Of a stretch of DNA of 38,526 bases, positions 7,164 to 13,833 are shown in pieces. The position numbers and the translations under genes are program-made. The stretch comes from a bacterium BMS3Abin15 (lineage in GTDB: Bacteria; Patescibacteriota; Minisyncoccia; Moranbacterales; 2-12-FULL-40-10): assembly GCA_002923195.1 (NCBI GenBank), contig BDTH01000069.1, positions 1-38,526 on the forward strand, in the 5' to 3' direction. The notes below the pieces were generated by a model. That model was not told the origin of the DNA, searched no databases, and saw only the letters and a list, made by a program, of their open reading frames with translations. Within the stretch, counting starts at the first letter, position 1. Each line of letters starts with the position of its first letter.

Positions 7164-8690
7164 TCAGTCTGTTTTAAACCGATATTGCACCGCCTCAGCA
7201 ATATAGGCTGGTTGAATCTTATCAGTTCCAGTCAAATCAGCAATGGTACGGGCAATTTTAATGATACGATGGTAAGCGCGAGCGCTTAACTGCAATGTTG
7301 AAACTGCGTTGCGCAAAAGCTCTATACACTGGGAATCCAACAGACAAAATTTCTTAATCTGATTGGAGCTCATTTCACTATTAGTCACTATTGATAAATC
7401 CTTAAAACGCTCGGTTTGGATATTTCTGGCTTTTTCCACTCTTTCTCGAATTTGATCGCTAGTCTCACCTGATTTTTCTTCCTCTAACTTTTCAAACTTA
7501 AGTCGGGGAACTTCTACGTGCAAATCTATCCTGTCCAAGATCGGACCGGATATTTTTCTCTGGTATTTAATAATCTGGGCTGGAGTACAGGAACAAATTT
7601 TCTCCGGATCGGTGGCATTTCCACAAGGACAAGGATTCATCGCCGCGATCAGAATAAAGCGGGCGGGAAATTCTAGTGAGCCCTTGGCGCGCGAAACTGT
7701 AATAACTCCGTCTTCCAGCGGTTGCCGCATATTTTCTAAAACATTTCTAGAGAATTCTGCAAACTCATCAAGAAATAAAACTCCTCGGTGAGCCAAGCTT
7801 ATTTCCCCGGGCTTGGGGTACGTTCCGCCTCCCACTAATGATACGGCACTGGCGCTGTGATGGGGAGATCGATAGGGACGAGTCGTCACCAGCGCTTCAT
7901 TTTTAGAAAGCTTTCCGGAAATAGAAAATATTTTAGTTACTTCCAAGGCTTCCGGCAAAGTAAGGCGCGGTAAAATAGAAGGAACTGTTTTAGCTAAAAG
8001 TGTTTTTCCTGATCCTGGCGGTCCGTTAAAAATCACGTTGTGCCCTCCGGCAGCGGCAATTTCTATGGCTCGTTTGGCATGCTCTTGCCCCTTAACGTGA
8101 GCCATGTCCAATGAATACTCGCCATTTTTAAATAATTTTGCAGAATCAACTGCGGGATATAAATCAATTTTTTGTTCACCTATCAAGTGGCTAGCTAAAG
8201 AATAGAGATTATCCATAGGAATAACTTTTAAATTTTCCACAACAGCTGCTTCAGAGGCGTTTTCGCGAGGAACATAAATCTCATCTATTCCTTCGCTTTT
8301 GGCCATAATAGCTATAGGAAGAACTCCTTGAACTGAACGTATTTTACCGTCCAAGGCTAATTCTCCAATGAACAATTTGTTTTTGAAATCAAAATTTACC
8401 TGCCCGGTAACTAAAAGGAATCCCAAGGCCATAGGAACGTCATAGATAGGACTAATTTTAGGAAGATCGGCTGGAGCCAAATTAACGGTAATTCTCCCGC
8501 ACTGATGAGGAGGCTTGAACCCGCTGTTTTTAATGGCTGAGCTTACTCTGTCACGTGATTCCTTAATGGCGGTGTCCGGCAAACCGACAATAGTAAAATT
8601 ATGCAGTCCCTGTCCCAAGACATCGGTTTCCACTTCTACTATTTCACTATTTAATCCTGTAGTCGCTGCAGAAATTATTTTTGAAGGCAT
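7164..8690 (-). CDS. comM: YifB/ComM-family Mg-chelatase-like AAA+ ATPase
   Basis: AAA+ ATPase of the ComM/YifB family; ComM is a branch-migration helicase that helps integrate transforming DNA. Order: an N-terminal Lon-protease-like S5 fold (residues 1-170; GLPDTAIKESRDRV), Walker A GPPGSGKTLLAKT, Walker B VLFLDEFAEF, the NPCPCGN zinc-like motif, and the C-terminal Mg-chelatase helical domain (LSARAYHRIIKIARTIADL). About 508 residues is the normal length. I chose the ATG at 8690 (MPSKIISAATTG), where family homology begins; an upstream ATG at 8711 would add MIFNLFT, which the family lacks. It follows lspA and the zinc-finger gene in the same direction and may be co-transcribed with them. Confidence 0.95.
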   Translation of the reverse strand: MPSKIISAATTGLNSEIVEVETDVLGQGLHNFTIVGLPDTAIKESRDRVSSAIKNSGFKPPHQCGRITVNLAPADLPKISPIYDVPMALGFLLVTGQVNFDFKNKLFIGELALDGKIRSVQGVLPIAIMAKSEGIDEIYVPRENASEAAVVENLKVIPMDNLYSLASHLIGEQKIDLYPAVDSAKLFKNGEYSLDMAHVKGQEHAKRAIEIAAAGGHNVIFNGPPGSGKTLLAKTVPSILPRLTLPEALEVTKIFSISGKLSKNEALVTTRPYRSPHHSASAVSLVGGGTYPKPGEISLAHRGVLFLDEFAEFSRNVLENMRQPLEDGVITVSRAKGSLEFPARFILIAAMNPCPCGNATDPEKICSCTPAQIIKYQRKISGPILDRIDLHVEVPRLKFEKLEEEKSGETSDQIRERVEKARNIQTERFKDLSIVTNSEMSSNQIKKFCLLDSQCIELLRNAVSTLQLSARAYHRIIKIARTIADLTGTDKIQPAYIAEAVQYRFKTD

Positions 8691-8708
8691 AGTAAATAAA
8701 TTAAAAAT

Positions 8709-8762
8709 CAAAATGCCTGCCCGACAGTACCAGTCGTTGGCAGGCGGGCAAAAAGCAAAATG
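8709..8762. repeat. GCCTGCCCG...CGGGCA palindromic element with 7-bp flanking direct repeats
   Basis: TGCCTGCC and GGCAGGCGGGCA form a hairpin (8714-8750). CAAAATG occurs at 8709-8715 and again at 8756-8762, a possible target duplication. Related GC-rich elements are at 8985-9005, 12625-12669, 21771-21805 and nested in 28547-28640. Confidence 0.6.
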
Positions 8763-8767
8763 ATAGA

Positions 8768-9235
8768 TTAAGTTTTTTGTTTTTTATGTTTGATGTTTAA
8801 TATAAGTATTATACCACCAACCACGATAAAGGTATCAGCTAGATTGAAGACTGGCCAATCCCATACCAGTTCGCTATGGGATAAAAATCTTAAGTCAATG
8901 AAATCAATAATGCAGCCAAAATAAAGGCGATCGATTAAGTTGGAAATAGCACCAGCCAAAATTAGAATTATGAATAAGGAATTACCTGCCTCGTCGGCAG
9001 ACGGGTGAATTATGGTCTTTCTATACAGCGTAAATAACAATAACACTATTATCCCTGCCCAAATAATCCAAAATAAAATAGGAGCTATGTTTATTCCAAA
9101 TGCCACATCGGGATTGCAAATATAAAATCCGCCGGAATGGCGGATAATATATTTAGATATCTGATCAACAGCAACTACACTTAAAAAAATTAAAATCAAA
9201 TTTATTCGGGTCATTCGGATAAAAATTCGCATCAT
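8768..9235 (-). CDS. lspA: Lipoprotein signal peptidase (signal peptidase II)
   Basis: Membrane aspartic protease that removes the signal peptide from prolipoproteins after lipidation. Four hydrophobic segments are visible. Family motifs: DQISKYI near residue 24, NPDVAFGI at 41-48, and the catalytic pair in NLIDR (Asp102) and FNLADT (Asp134). Length 155 is normal. Residues 77-84 (HPSADEAG), in the loop before the third helix, are encoded by a GC-rich repeat element in frame. The start is uncertain: ATG at 9235 (MMRIFIRM) or the internal ATG at 9214 (MTRINLIL); both leave the first helix intact. It lies 8 nt after the DksA/TraR-type gene, so the two are probably one operon. Confidence 0.95.
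   Translation of the reverse strand: MMRIFIRMTRINLILIFLSVVAVDQISKYIIRHSGGFYICNPDVAFGINIAPILFWIIWAGIIVLLLFTLYRKTIIHPSADEAGNSLFIILILAGAISNLIDRLYFGCIIDFIDLRFLSHSELVWDWPVFNLADTFIVVGGIILILNIKHKKQKT
8979..9012. repeat. CCTGCC...GGCAG GC-rich element in frame in lspA
   Basis: The 21-bp GC-rich stem-loop (8985-9005: CCTGCC TCGTC GGCAG ACGGG) is flanked by GAATTA at 8979-8984 and 9007-9012. The flanks suggest a 6-bp duplication, but the 28-bp period is not a multiple of three, so either the boundaries or the mechanism differ from a simple insertion. Confidence 0.55.
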
Positions 9236-9243
9236 TCGAGTTA

Positions 9244-9597
9244 TTATTTACATTTAATGCAAGTTCTGGCTGCTGGATAAGCGCGCAATCTTTCAATATC
9301 AATTTCCTTGTTACAATTTTTACAAATTCCGTAGGTTTCGTCTTCTGTTTCTTTTAGCGCCTCATCTATTTCTTTAAGCTGCTTCTCAAGAGTATTCTCC
9401 AGAGCTAAGTTGTCAGTATATTCTTCAACTTCGGAAGCGTTTTCATCCACACTTCTTCCTATTTCATTAAATTTCGTTTTGTAGTCCCCTGGGGATCCTG
9501 TCGGCTTGCCTAATCTATTCAATTCATCCTCTATTCGCTTTTTTTCATTTATTAATTTTTCGTTTAATTCGTTTAATACTTTCTTTTCTATACTCAT
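9244..9597 (-). CDS. DksA/TraR-family C4 zinc finger protein
   Basis: 117 residues: an N-terminal coiled coil (about 5-85, rich in Glu/Lys, LNELNEKLINEKKRIEDEL and LEKQLKEIDEAL) and a C-terminal C4 zinc finger (Cys92, Cys95, Cys113, Cys116; YGICKNCNKEID...ARTCIKC). DksA-type proteins bind in the RNA polymerase secondary channel through the coiled coil and modulate initiation, often with ppGpp; many CPR members are uncharacterised. The tip that carries the DxxDxA motif in E. coli DksA does not show a clear match, so a YteA/TraR-like role is as likely. It lies directly before lspA with an 8-nt gap. Confidence 0.85.
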   Translation of the reverse strand: MSIEKKVLNELNEKLINEKKRIEDELNRLGKPTGSPGDYKTKFNEIGRSVDENASEVEEYTDNLALENTLEKQLKEIDEALKETEDETYGICKNCNKEIDIERLRAYPAARTCIKCK

Positions 9598-9624
9598 GCT
9601 ATTAAAATTAAAAATTATCGTGAG

Positions 9625-9692
9625 CCCCGTTACTAAAAGCCTATATTTTTTATTTTATTTGCATCCATATATTTAAATCTTTAGTAACGGGG
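9625..9692. repeat. Inverted repeat CCCCGTTACTAAA...TTTAGTAACGGGG
   Basis: Two perfectly complementary 13-bp arms (9625-9637 and 9680-9692) enclose an AT-rich 42-bp centre. It lies between yraN and the DksA/TraR-type gene. No T-tract follows, so it is better read as another palindromic repeat than a terminator. Confidence 0.75.
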
Positions 9693-9725
9693 TAAATGTA
9701 TGATAGCAAATAACTAATACAACGT

Positions 9726-10118
9726 CTAGATAAAAATACTTTCAATGTGTTTTATTTTATTAACCTTATAATCATTACTAACCCAGACAGATATGGCATC
9801 AAAACGATACGGGATATCAATAAAATTGTTAAGCTTAATATAGTTGTTAGCGATCTTACTTAATTTGTGAAGTTTTCGTGGAGTAATATTTTCTTCAGGC
9901 AAAGTATCGCTGTATCTTTCCAGCTCTCTAGTTTTTACTTCTACAAAAATAATTTCTTTTTCTTTTTTGGCGACAACGTCAATTTCCCCCAATCGCCTCC
10001 CGGAAGTATTCGCAAAATTTCTTTCTAAAATCTTATATCCATTCTTCTTTAAATATTTAACAGCTAAATCTTCTCCGTATTCTCCCATTGATTTATTTTT
10101 ATTTCTTCTCCAAAACAT
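9726..10118 (-). CDS. yraN: YraN/UPF0102 family endonuclease-fold protein
   Basis: 130 residues of the UPF0102 family, which has a restriction-endonuclease-like fold; its role is not settled, though links to recombination and DNA processing have been proposed. Diagnostic residues: GEYGEDLAVKYLKKNGYKIL at 12-31, GEIDVVA at 44-50 and FVEVKTR at 58-64, which give the E-x-D...E-x-K metal centre. Length is typical. The start ATG at 10118 is used; ATG at 10088 (MGEYGEDL) is an alternative, since MFWRRNKNKS is not conserved. A candidate structured RNA with alternative hairpins lies immediately upstream on the same strand. Confidence 0.93.
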   Translation of the reverse strand: MFWRRNKNKSMGEYGEDLAVKYLKKNGYKILERNFANTSGRRLGEIDVVAKKEKEIIFVEVKTRELERYSDTLPEENITPRKLHKLSKIANNYIKLNNFIDIPYRFDAISVWVSNDYKVNKIKHIESIFI

Positions 10119-10194
10119 AAATCCTACAAATTACAAATCTAATACAAATATACAGATAATTCGTAAATTCGTAAATGATTCATAATTCGTAGAG

Positions 10195-10425
10195 TACAAA
10201 AAAACACCCTCTCGGGTTTTTTAAAGGAAAACCCGGGCGCACGACGCCCATAAAAATAATTTAGTGGCTGTACGCCCGAGATGTTTGTCATATTAATGCG
10301 ACGACCGGAAACACCTTAGCCCGGGTGTAGGCATCGGGAGTTATAAGTGTCACACACTTTATATATGACTTTGTTGTCTTCTACCATTCTCTGGCTTTAA
10401 GCCTTTTAAAAGAACCAACTTTTTA
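10195..10425 (-). ncRNA. Candidate structured RNA or attenuator upstream of yraN
   Basis: No coding gene is seen between 10119 and 10871. Read on the minus strand, this part has GC-rich paired segments in an AT-rich genome: CCCGATGCCTACACCCGGG (about 10321-10339), GGGCG TCGTG CGCCC (about 10236-10250), CGGGTTTT...AAAACCCG (10213-10235) and, overlapping the last, ACCC GAGA GGGT followed by a run of T (10206-10217, T-run to about 10195). The last two are mutually exclusive, as in a terminator/antiterminator pair. It does not match the tmRNA, RNase P or SRP RNA signatures or the riboswitch classes I can recall. Strand and extent are inferred. Confidence 0.35.
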
Positions 10426-10466
10426 TTTTTGTTTTTGTTTTAAAAAGTTTTTATTTTTGTTTTAAA

Positions 10467-10489
10467 TTATTAGGTTAATAACCTAATAA
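10467..10489. repeat. 23-nt palindrome TTATTAGGTTA-A-TAACCTAATAA
   Basis: Two perfect 11-bp arms (10467-10477 and 10479-10489) around one base. It lies in the gene-free region, just left of a larger hairpin at 10504-10552. Function unknown. Confidence 0.7.
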
Positions 10490-10503
10490 GAGAGAGAACC
10501 GTA

Positions 10504-10552
10504 GAAGAATTTCCAATCACAAATAGGGGGAAATTGTGATTGGAAGTTCTTC
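10504..10552. repeat. Strong 19-bp inverted repeat in gene-free region
   Basis: Arms 10504-10522 (GAAGAATTTCCAATCACAA) and 10534-10552 (TTGTGATTGGAAGTTCTTC) pair with one mismatch that would be a G-U wobble in one RNA strand, around an 11-nt loop AATAGGGGGAA-type centre. From here to 10871 the DNA is AT-rich and I see no gene; the only other motif is one perfect DnaA-box-like TTATCCACA at 10792-10800. Confidence 0.7.
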
Positions 10553-10871
10553 CACCGTTAAACGCTCAATTTTCAATGTCCAATTTACTAACCATTGCTT
10601 CCATTATAGCAAGTATAGCAAGAAAATCATCAATAGTCAATTGTAATACCGTAAAAATGCTTTATCTAAGCCAAAATATCGGAAAATTGGGGGTTTGCAC
10701 ATTTTTTCAGCTTAATCAGAATTTTTCCTATTCTTAGAAAGTAAATTACTTTTTTCGAAAAACTCAGCAAATTCAGCTATTTATTCACTACTTATCCACA
10801 CCTTGTATAGCGAAATACACCAAAATTCTGTTTTTTACAGTATATTCTAATGTTATGTTTTTAGCATATTT

Positions 10872-12068
10872 TTACTCTGAAACCTCAGTGTCTGTATCGT
10901 CCACACTTTCCGCATTTTCTAGATTTTCTTCATCATTTATAACATTACTATCTGAACTATCCTCTAAACTTTCGTCATTTTCCACCTTATCCAGTATGGC
11001 TCGTTCCGTGATCTTACTTGTTCCGATGACCAAATGATTATCAGTAAGCGCATAGTCGAGGGAAATAGTTTCTTGCTCGTCTAAATTAACGTAGCGGATG
11101 GAATAATTTTTATACTTTCCGTCATTAAATGAAATGTTTTCTTTTTCAACATCAGCCCCAAAAAACAAATTAGATAAATTTTTTACAAGGGTCTCCTCTT
11201 CATTCGTCATTCCTGCAGCTATCTTTTCTTTATCTTTAAAATCAATTGTCATTCCTAATTTAACATTTTCGTTATCGTTATAAAGATAAAGGGAGAAATT
11301 TTCTTCTAAGCTACTCAGTGTTTCCGAAGAGAAATTAAGTTGGAAGAGATAAGCAAATCTTGAAAAAGCTATTGGATTATTATTGTCATCAGCTACCAGA
11401 AACTCAACCGGAACTTTGATTTTTGATTCTCTAACTTCTATGGCAGTCTGATTTAATAACTGTGTGATATCATCGGCCGCAACATTTTCCACCTCAACGT
11501 TCAAATAGTTTGGATTTTCAGTAGAAAATCTTTCCGAAGGAACATCTATAACCGGTTCCTCTGGTGGTTCCGGTGGCTGAGGCTGGGCAACTGGCCCTAC
11601 TGAACTCCTGGTTGTCCAGAAATAATAACCACCGGCAACAAAAACAAGGATTATAACAACAGACAGAACCAGAATGAGAATTTTATTCCACTTTAGTGAT
11701 TTGGTTGGTGAATATTTTGGCAATGTCTTTTCTTTTTCCTTCATACTCATTTTGTCTGCTTTAAAATCTTGGTGTTTTTCAGTTTCTGGAATATGAGTCT
11801 CGACTTTAGGAGAAATGTCTGATTGTATTTGGTGGGGCAGGCTGCCTGTAAACGGACTGCCGATTTCAGATTCGTTTTTTCCTTTAGTCGCATCATTTTG
11901 AATACTCTTGGGATCCATTCTTTTTTTTTCTATAATCTTTCCACTTAAAACATCCAGATCATCCTGCATAGTATGAGGAGAAATATTTTCTTTATTGACT
12001 TTGCTTCCTATTTTTGAAGCATTTCCAAAGGGATTGTTTTTGGGGTCTAACATATTTTTATTCAACAA
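10872..12068 (-). CDS. Single-pass membrane protein of unknown function
   Basis: 398 residues. I recognise no family. The N-terminal 128 residues are hydrophilic, rich in Lys, Ser, Asp and Pro and look disordered. A single membrane helix is at about 129-150 (KILILVLSVVIILVFVAGGYYF), then a Pro-rich linker (VAQPQPPEPPEEPV), then an extracytoplasmic region at about 175-360 with alternating hydrophobic strands (VPVEFLVADDNNNPIAF, FSLYLYNDNENVKLGMTIDF, LDYALTDNHLVIGTSK). The last 40 residues are very acidic. The layout (cytoplasmic tail, one helix, outer domain) fits a cell-surface protein. It lies 34 nt after yebC in the same direction. Start: ATG at 12068; a second ATG follows five codons later. 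Confidence 0.7.
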   Translation of the reverse strand: MLNKNMLDPKNNPFGNASKIGSKVNKENISPHTMQDDLDVLSGKIIEKKRMDPKSIQNDATKGKNESEIGSPFTGSLPHQIQSDISPKVETHIPETEKHQDFKADKMSMKEKEKTLPKYSPTKSLKWNKILILVLSVVIILVFVAGGYYFWTTRSSVGPVAQPQPPEPPEEPVIDVPSERFSTENPNYLNVEVENVAADDITQLLNQTAIEVRESKIKVPVEFLVADDNNNPIAFSRFAYLFQLNFSSETLSSLEENFSLYLYNDNENVKLGMTIDFKDKEKIAAGMTNEEETLVKNLSNLFFGADVEKENISFNDGKYKNYSIRYVNLDEQETISLDYALTDNHLVIGTSKITERAILDKVENDESLEDSSDSNVINDEENLENAESVDDTDTEVSE

Positions 12069-12102
12069 TAATCCTAGCTATATTTTACAACAAAAGTGAT
12101 TT

Positions 12103-12939
12103 CTAGACAATATTATCATAAATTTCTTGTACATCATCTTGTTCATCCAGGATATGAATGAGCTTTTCATAGTCTAGTTTTGCACTTTCATCAAGTTCGA
12201 TTTTTTGAATAGGCTCGTAAACCAACATGGCATTTTCTATTTTTAATCCCATTTTTTCTAAGTTTTCTTTTACTATCTGCAGATCCTCGGTTTTCGTGTA
12301 GATGGTCAGCCTGCTGTCAGAATTTACCCCCACACCAATATTACTGGAATTTCCGTCTATTTGTGAATTGGTTGCAGAACCATTGGTGTGGGGGTAAATT
12401 GTATCTTCTGCTCCGGCATCAATGGCCCTCATTTCTATTTCATCTAAATTATCAGTGTTATCAACAGGCATACTTATATTGCCCACCTGTTTAAACATGA
12501 ATCTGACTGATCCGCTGGAAACTAATTTGCCGCCTGCCTTGGTTAAAATATTTTTCAATTCGCCAACCGTCCTATTTTTATTATCTGTAGCAGTTTTAAT
12601 CAGCATGGCAACATTGCCTGAACCACCCGCCTGCTCGCCTCGATTCAGCGAAGCGAGCCGGCGAGGTAAGTAGGCTTCATAAATGACTTCCTGTATTTCC
12701 GCTTCTCCTTTAAGCTCACCTGTTCCTTTTTTAATTGCCCGCTCAACATTAGCATTAGGCATATTAGCTGAACGAGCTTGGTCAATTGCCATTTTTAATT
12801 TGAAATTGGTATTTGGATTTCCTCCTTCCTTGGCAGCAATAGCAATGAGCTTACCAAGCTTTGTAAAGATGTTCGCTTTCTTGGCGTCGGTCATCGCTTT
12901 CTTATGTTTGATTGTTGACCACTTAGAATGTCCTGACAT
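12103..12939 (-). CDS. yebC: YebC/PmpR family protein (translation or transcription regulator)
   Basis: YebC-family protein; family members have been described as transcription regulators and more recently as factors that relieve ribosome stalling. The signature start MSGHSKWSTIKHKKAMTDAKK is intact, as are KLGKLIAIAAKEGGNP and the C-terminal ENAMLVYEPIQKIEL...LDEQDDVQEIYDNI. At 278 residues it is about 30-40 longer than usual, and the excess is two in-frame repeat insertions: residues 91-105 (PRRLASLNRGEQAGG), breaking the normally conserved YGPGG loop after IYEAY, and residues 180-207 (PHTNGSATNSQ...GVGVNSD), between AGAEDT and the RLTIYTKTEDL strand. The first hits a highly conserved loop and could affect function. 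The gene is followed by a membrane protein gene, not by ruvC as often elsewhere. Confidence 0.94.
   Translation of the reverse strand: MSGHSKWSTIKHKKAMTDAKKANIFTKLGKLIAIAAKEGGNPNTNFKLKMAIDQARSANMPNANVERAIKKGTGELKGEAEIQEVIYEAYLPRRLASLNRGEQAGGSGNVAMLIKTATDNKNRTVGELKNILTKAGGKLVSSGSVRFMFKQVGNISMPVDNTDNLDEIEMRAIDAGAEDTIYPHTNGSATNSQIDGNSSNIGVGVNSDSRLTIYTKTEDLQIVKENLEKMGLKIENAMLVYEPIQKIELDESAKLDYEKLIHILDEQDDVQEIYDNIV
12321..12400. repeat. 80-bp element with perfect 19-bp terminal inverted repeats, in frame in yebC
   Basis: AATTTACCCCCACACCAAT at 12321-12339 and its exact complement at 12382-12400. It is translated within yebC as about 27 residues rich in Asn, Gly and Ser. The same core, CCCCCACACCAAT/ATTGGTGTGGGGG, bounds the element at 32422-32490, so this is a dispersed family. 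Confidence 0.9.
12625..12669. repeat. GC-rich palindromic element in frame in yebC
   Basis: CTGCTCGCCTCG and CGAAGCGAGCCGGCGAG form an imperfect hairpin. Its translation replaces the conserved YGPGG loop of YebC. It is similar in composition to the GCCTGCCCG family elsewhere in the window. Confidence 0.75.
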
Positions 12940-12944
12940 AAACG

Positions 12945-13021
12945 AGTTATAAAGTTTATAAAGTTATAAAGTAAAAAGTTGGCATGTCCTTGCGCGTGTA
13001 CGTATGTACGTTCGTATGTAC
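12945..13021. repeat. Short direct repeats upstream of yebC
   Basis: Three imperfect copies of TTATAAAGT at 12947-12972 are followed by GTACGTATGTACGTTCGTAT-type repeats at 12998-13021. They fill the gap between yebC and the CadD-like gene. No promoter stands out. Confidence 0.5.
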
Positions 13022-13031
13022 ATGAAGAATT

Positions 13032-13643
13032 TTAATGACGAGTAAAGAATCCGGAAAGAATTAACGTTCCGATTGCAATGATGACTACTGGCGCCAGAAA
13101 TTCCAAAAAGCTTACTTTTTGGGTAAGCTTGGAAAATTTAGAAGCTAAATACAAAGAAACAGCTGACCCAAGAATAAATCCCAACCCGTAAGAAATTATT
13201 TTTATGAGATCATTATTGGCGATGAAGATTGAAGAAGTGACTACAAAATCGTCAATGCTATTAATTGTATAAAGAAAAAAAGCTAAAGAAAAAAGATAAA
13301 TGCCTTTTTTATTTTTAAAGCTTTTTTTGATTTTCTTTCTTCTTTTTTTTCTGGCCAAAGATTTGATTTCTATTAGGCCAATGCCTATCGGAATGAGTCC
13401 TGGCAACTGAAGCGCCAGGGGATATTGTTTCAGATTTTCGCTAAAGCGCGAAAGATAGCCGGCTAACACAACGATTACAGAGACCGCAGCTAGATTGCCA
13501 AAAAACATAATTACTTTTTGCTTGTGGCTTTTCTCCTTAAAAACCACTGACATAAAAAGCAGGTCGTCCAAGCCTGTCCCATACCAAGTAATAAAGCCGA
13601 TTGCCATAAAAGATATAAATATTTCTAAATTTAGCAGTTCCAT
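13032..13643 (-). CDS. CadD-like cadmium resistance/LysE-superfamily transporter
   Basis: 203 residues with about six hydrophobic segments and a basic loop in the middle (LARKKRRKKIKKSFKNKKG, about 96-113). The paired acidic motifs GLDDLLF (Asp26-Asp27) and NSIDDFVV (Asp131-Asp132), in equivalent positions of two repeated halves, match the CadD family of the LysE superfamily. CadD exports cadmium in Staphylococcus, but many relatives have unknown substrates, so cation efflux is an inference. It stands alone between yebC and the divergent pnp gene. Start: ATG at 13643. Confidence 0.75.
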   Translation of the reverse strand: MELLNLEIFISFMAIGFITWYGTGLDDLLFMSVVFKEKSHKQKVIMFFGNLAAVSVIVVLAGYLSRFSENLKQYPLALQLPGLIPIGIGLIEIKSLARKKRRKKIKKSFKNKKGIYLFSLAFFLYTINSIDDFVVTSSIFIANNDLIKIISYGLGFILGSAVSLYLASKFSKLTQKVSFLEFLAPVVIIAIGTLILSGFFTRH

Positions 13644-13833
13644 CAGTTATAATAATAACAAAATGTTGACAAAATGCCTATAATAAGCTAGAGTTATAAT
13701 TGACTATAAGTAATCTTATTAATTTAATGCTCGATTAATTGCTAACAGCTAAAAGGCACACTATTAATCTGGATATTTTTCAAGGTTATTAGCGTGTTTA
13801 TTGGCAGACTAGCACTGATTCGAGCCAATCTTT

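Noticed and set aside
10195-10560. tmRNA or RNase P RNA in the gene-free region
   Set aside because: No GGTTCGA-type T arm with an alanine-like acceptor and no GAGGAAAGTCCGGGC-like core on either strand.
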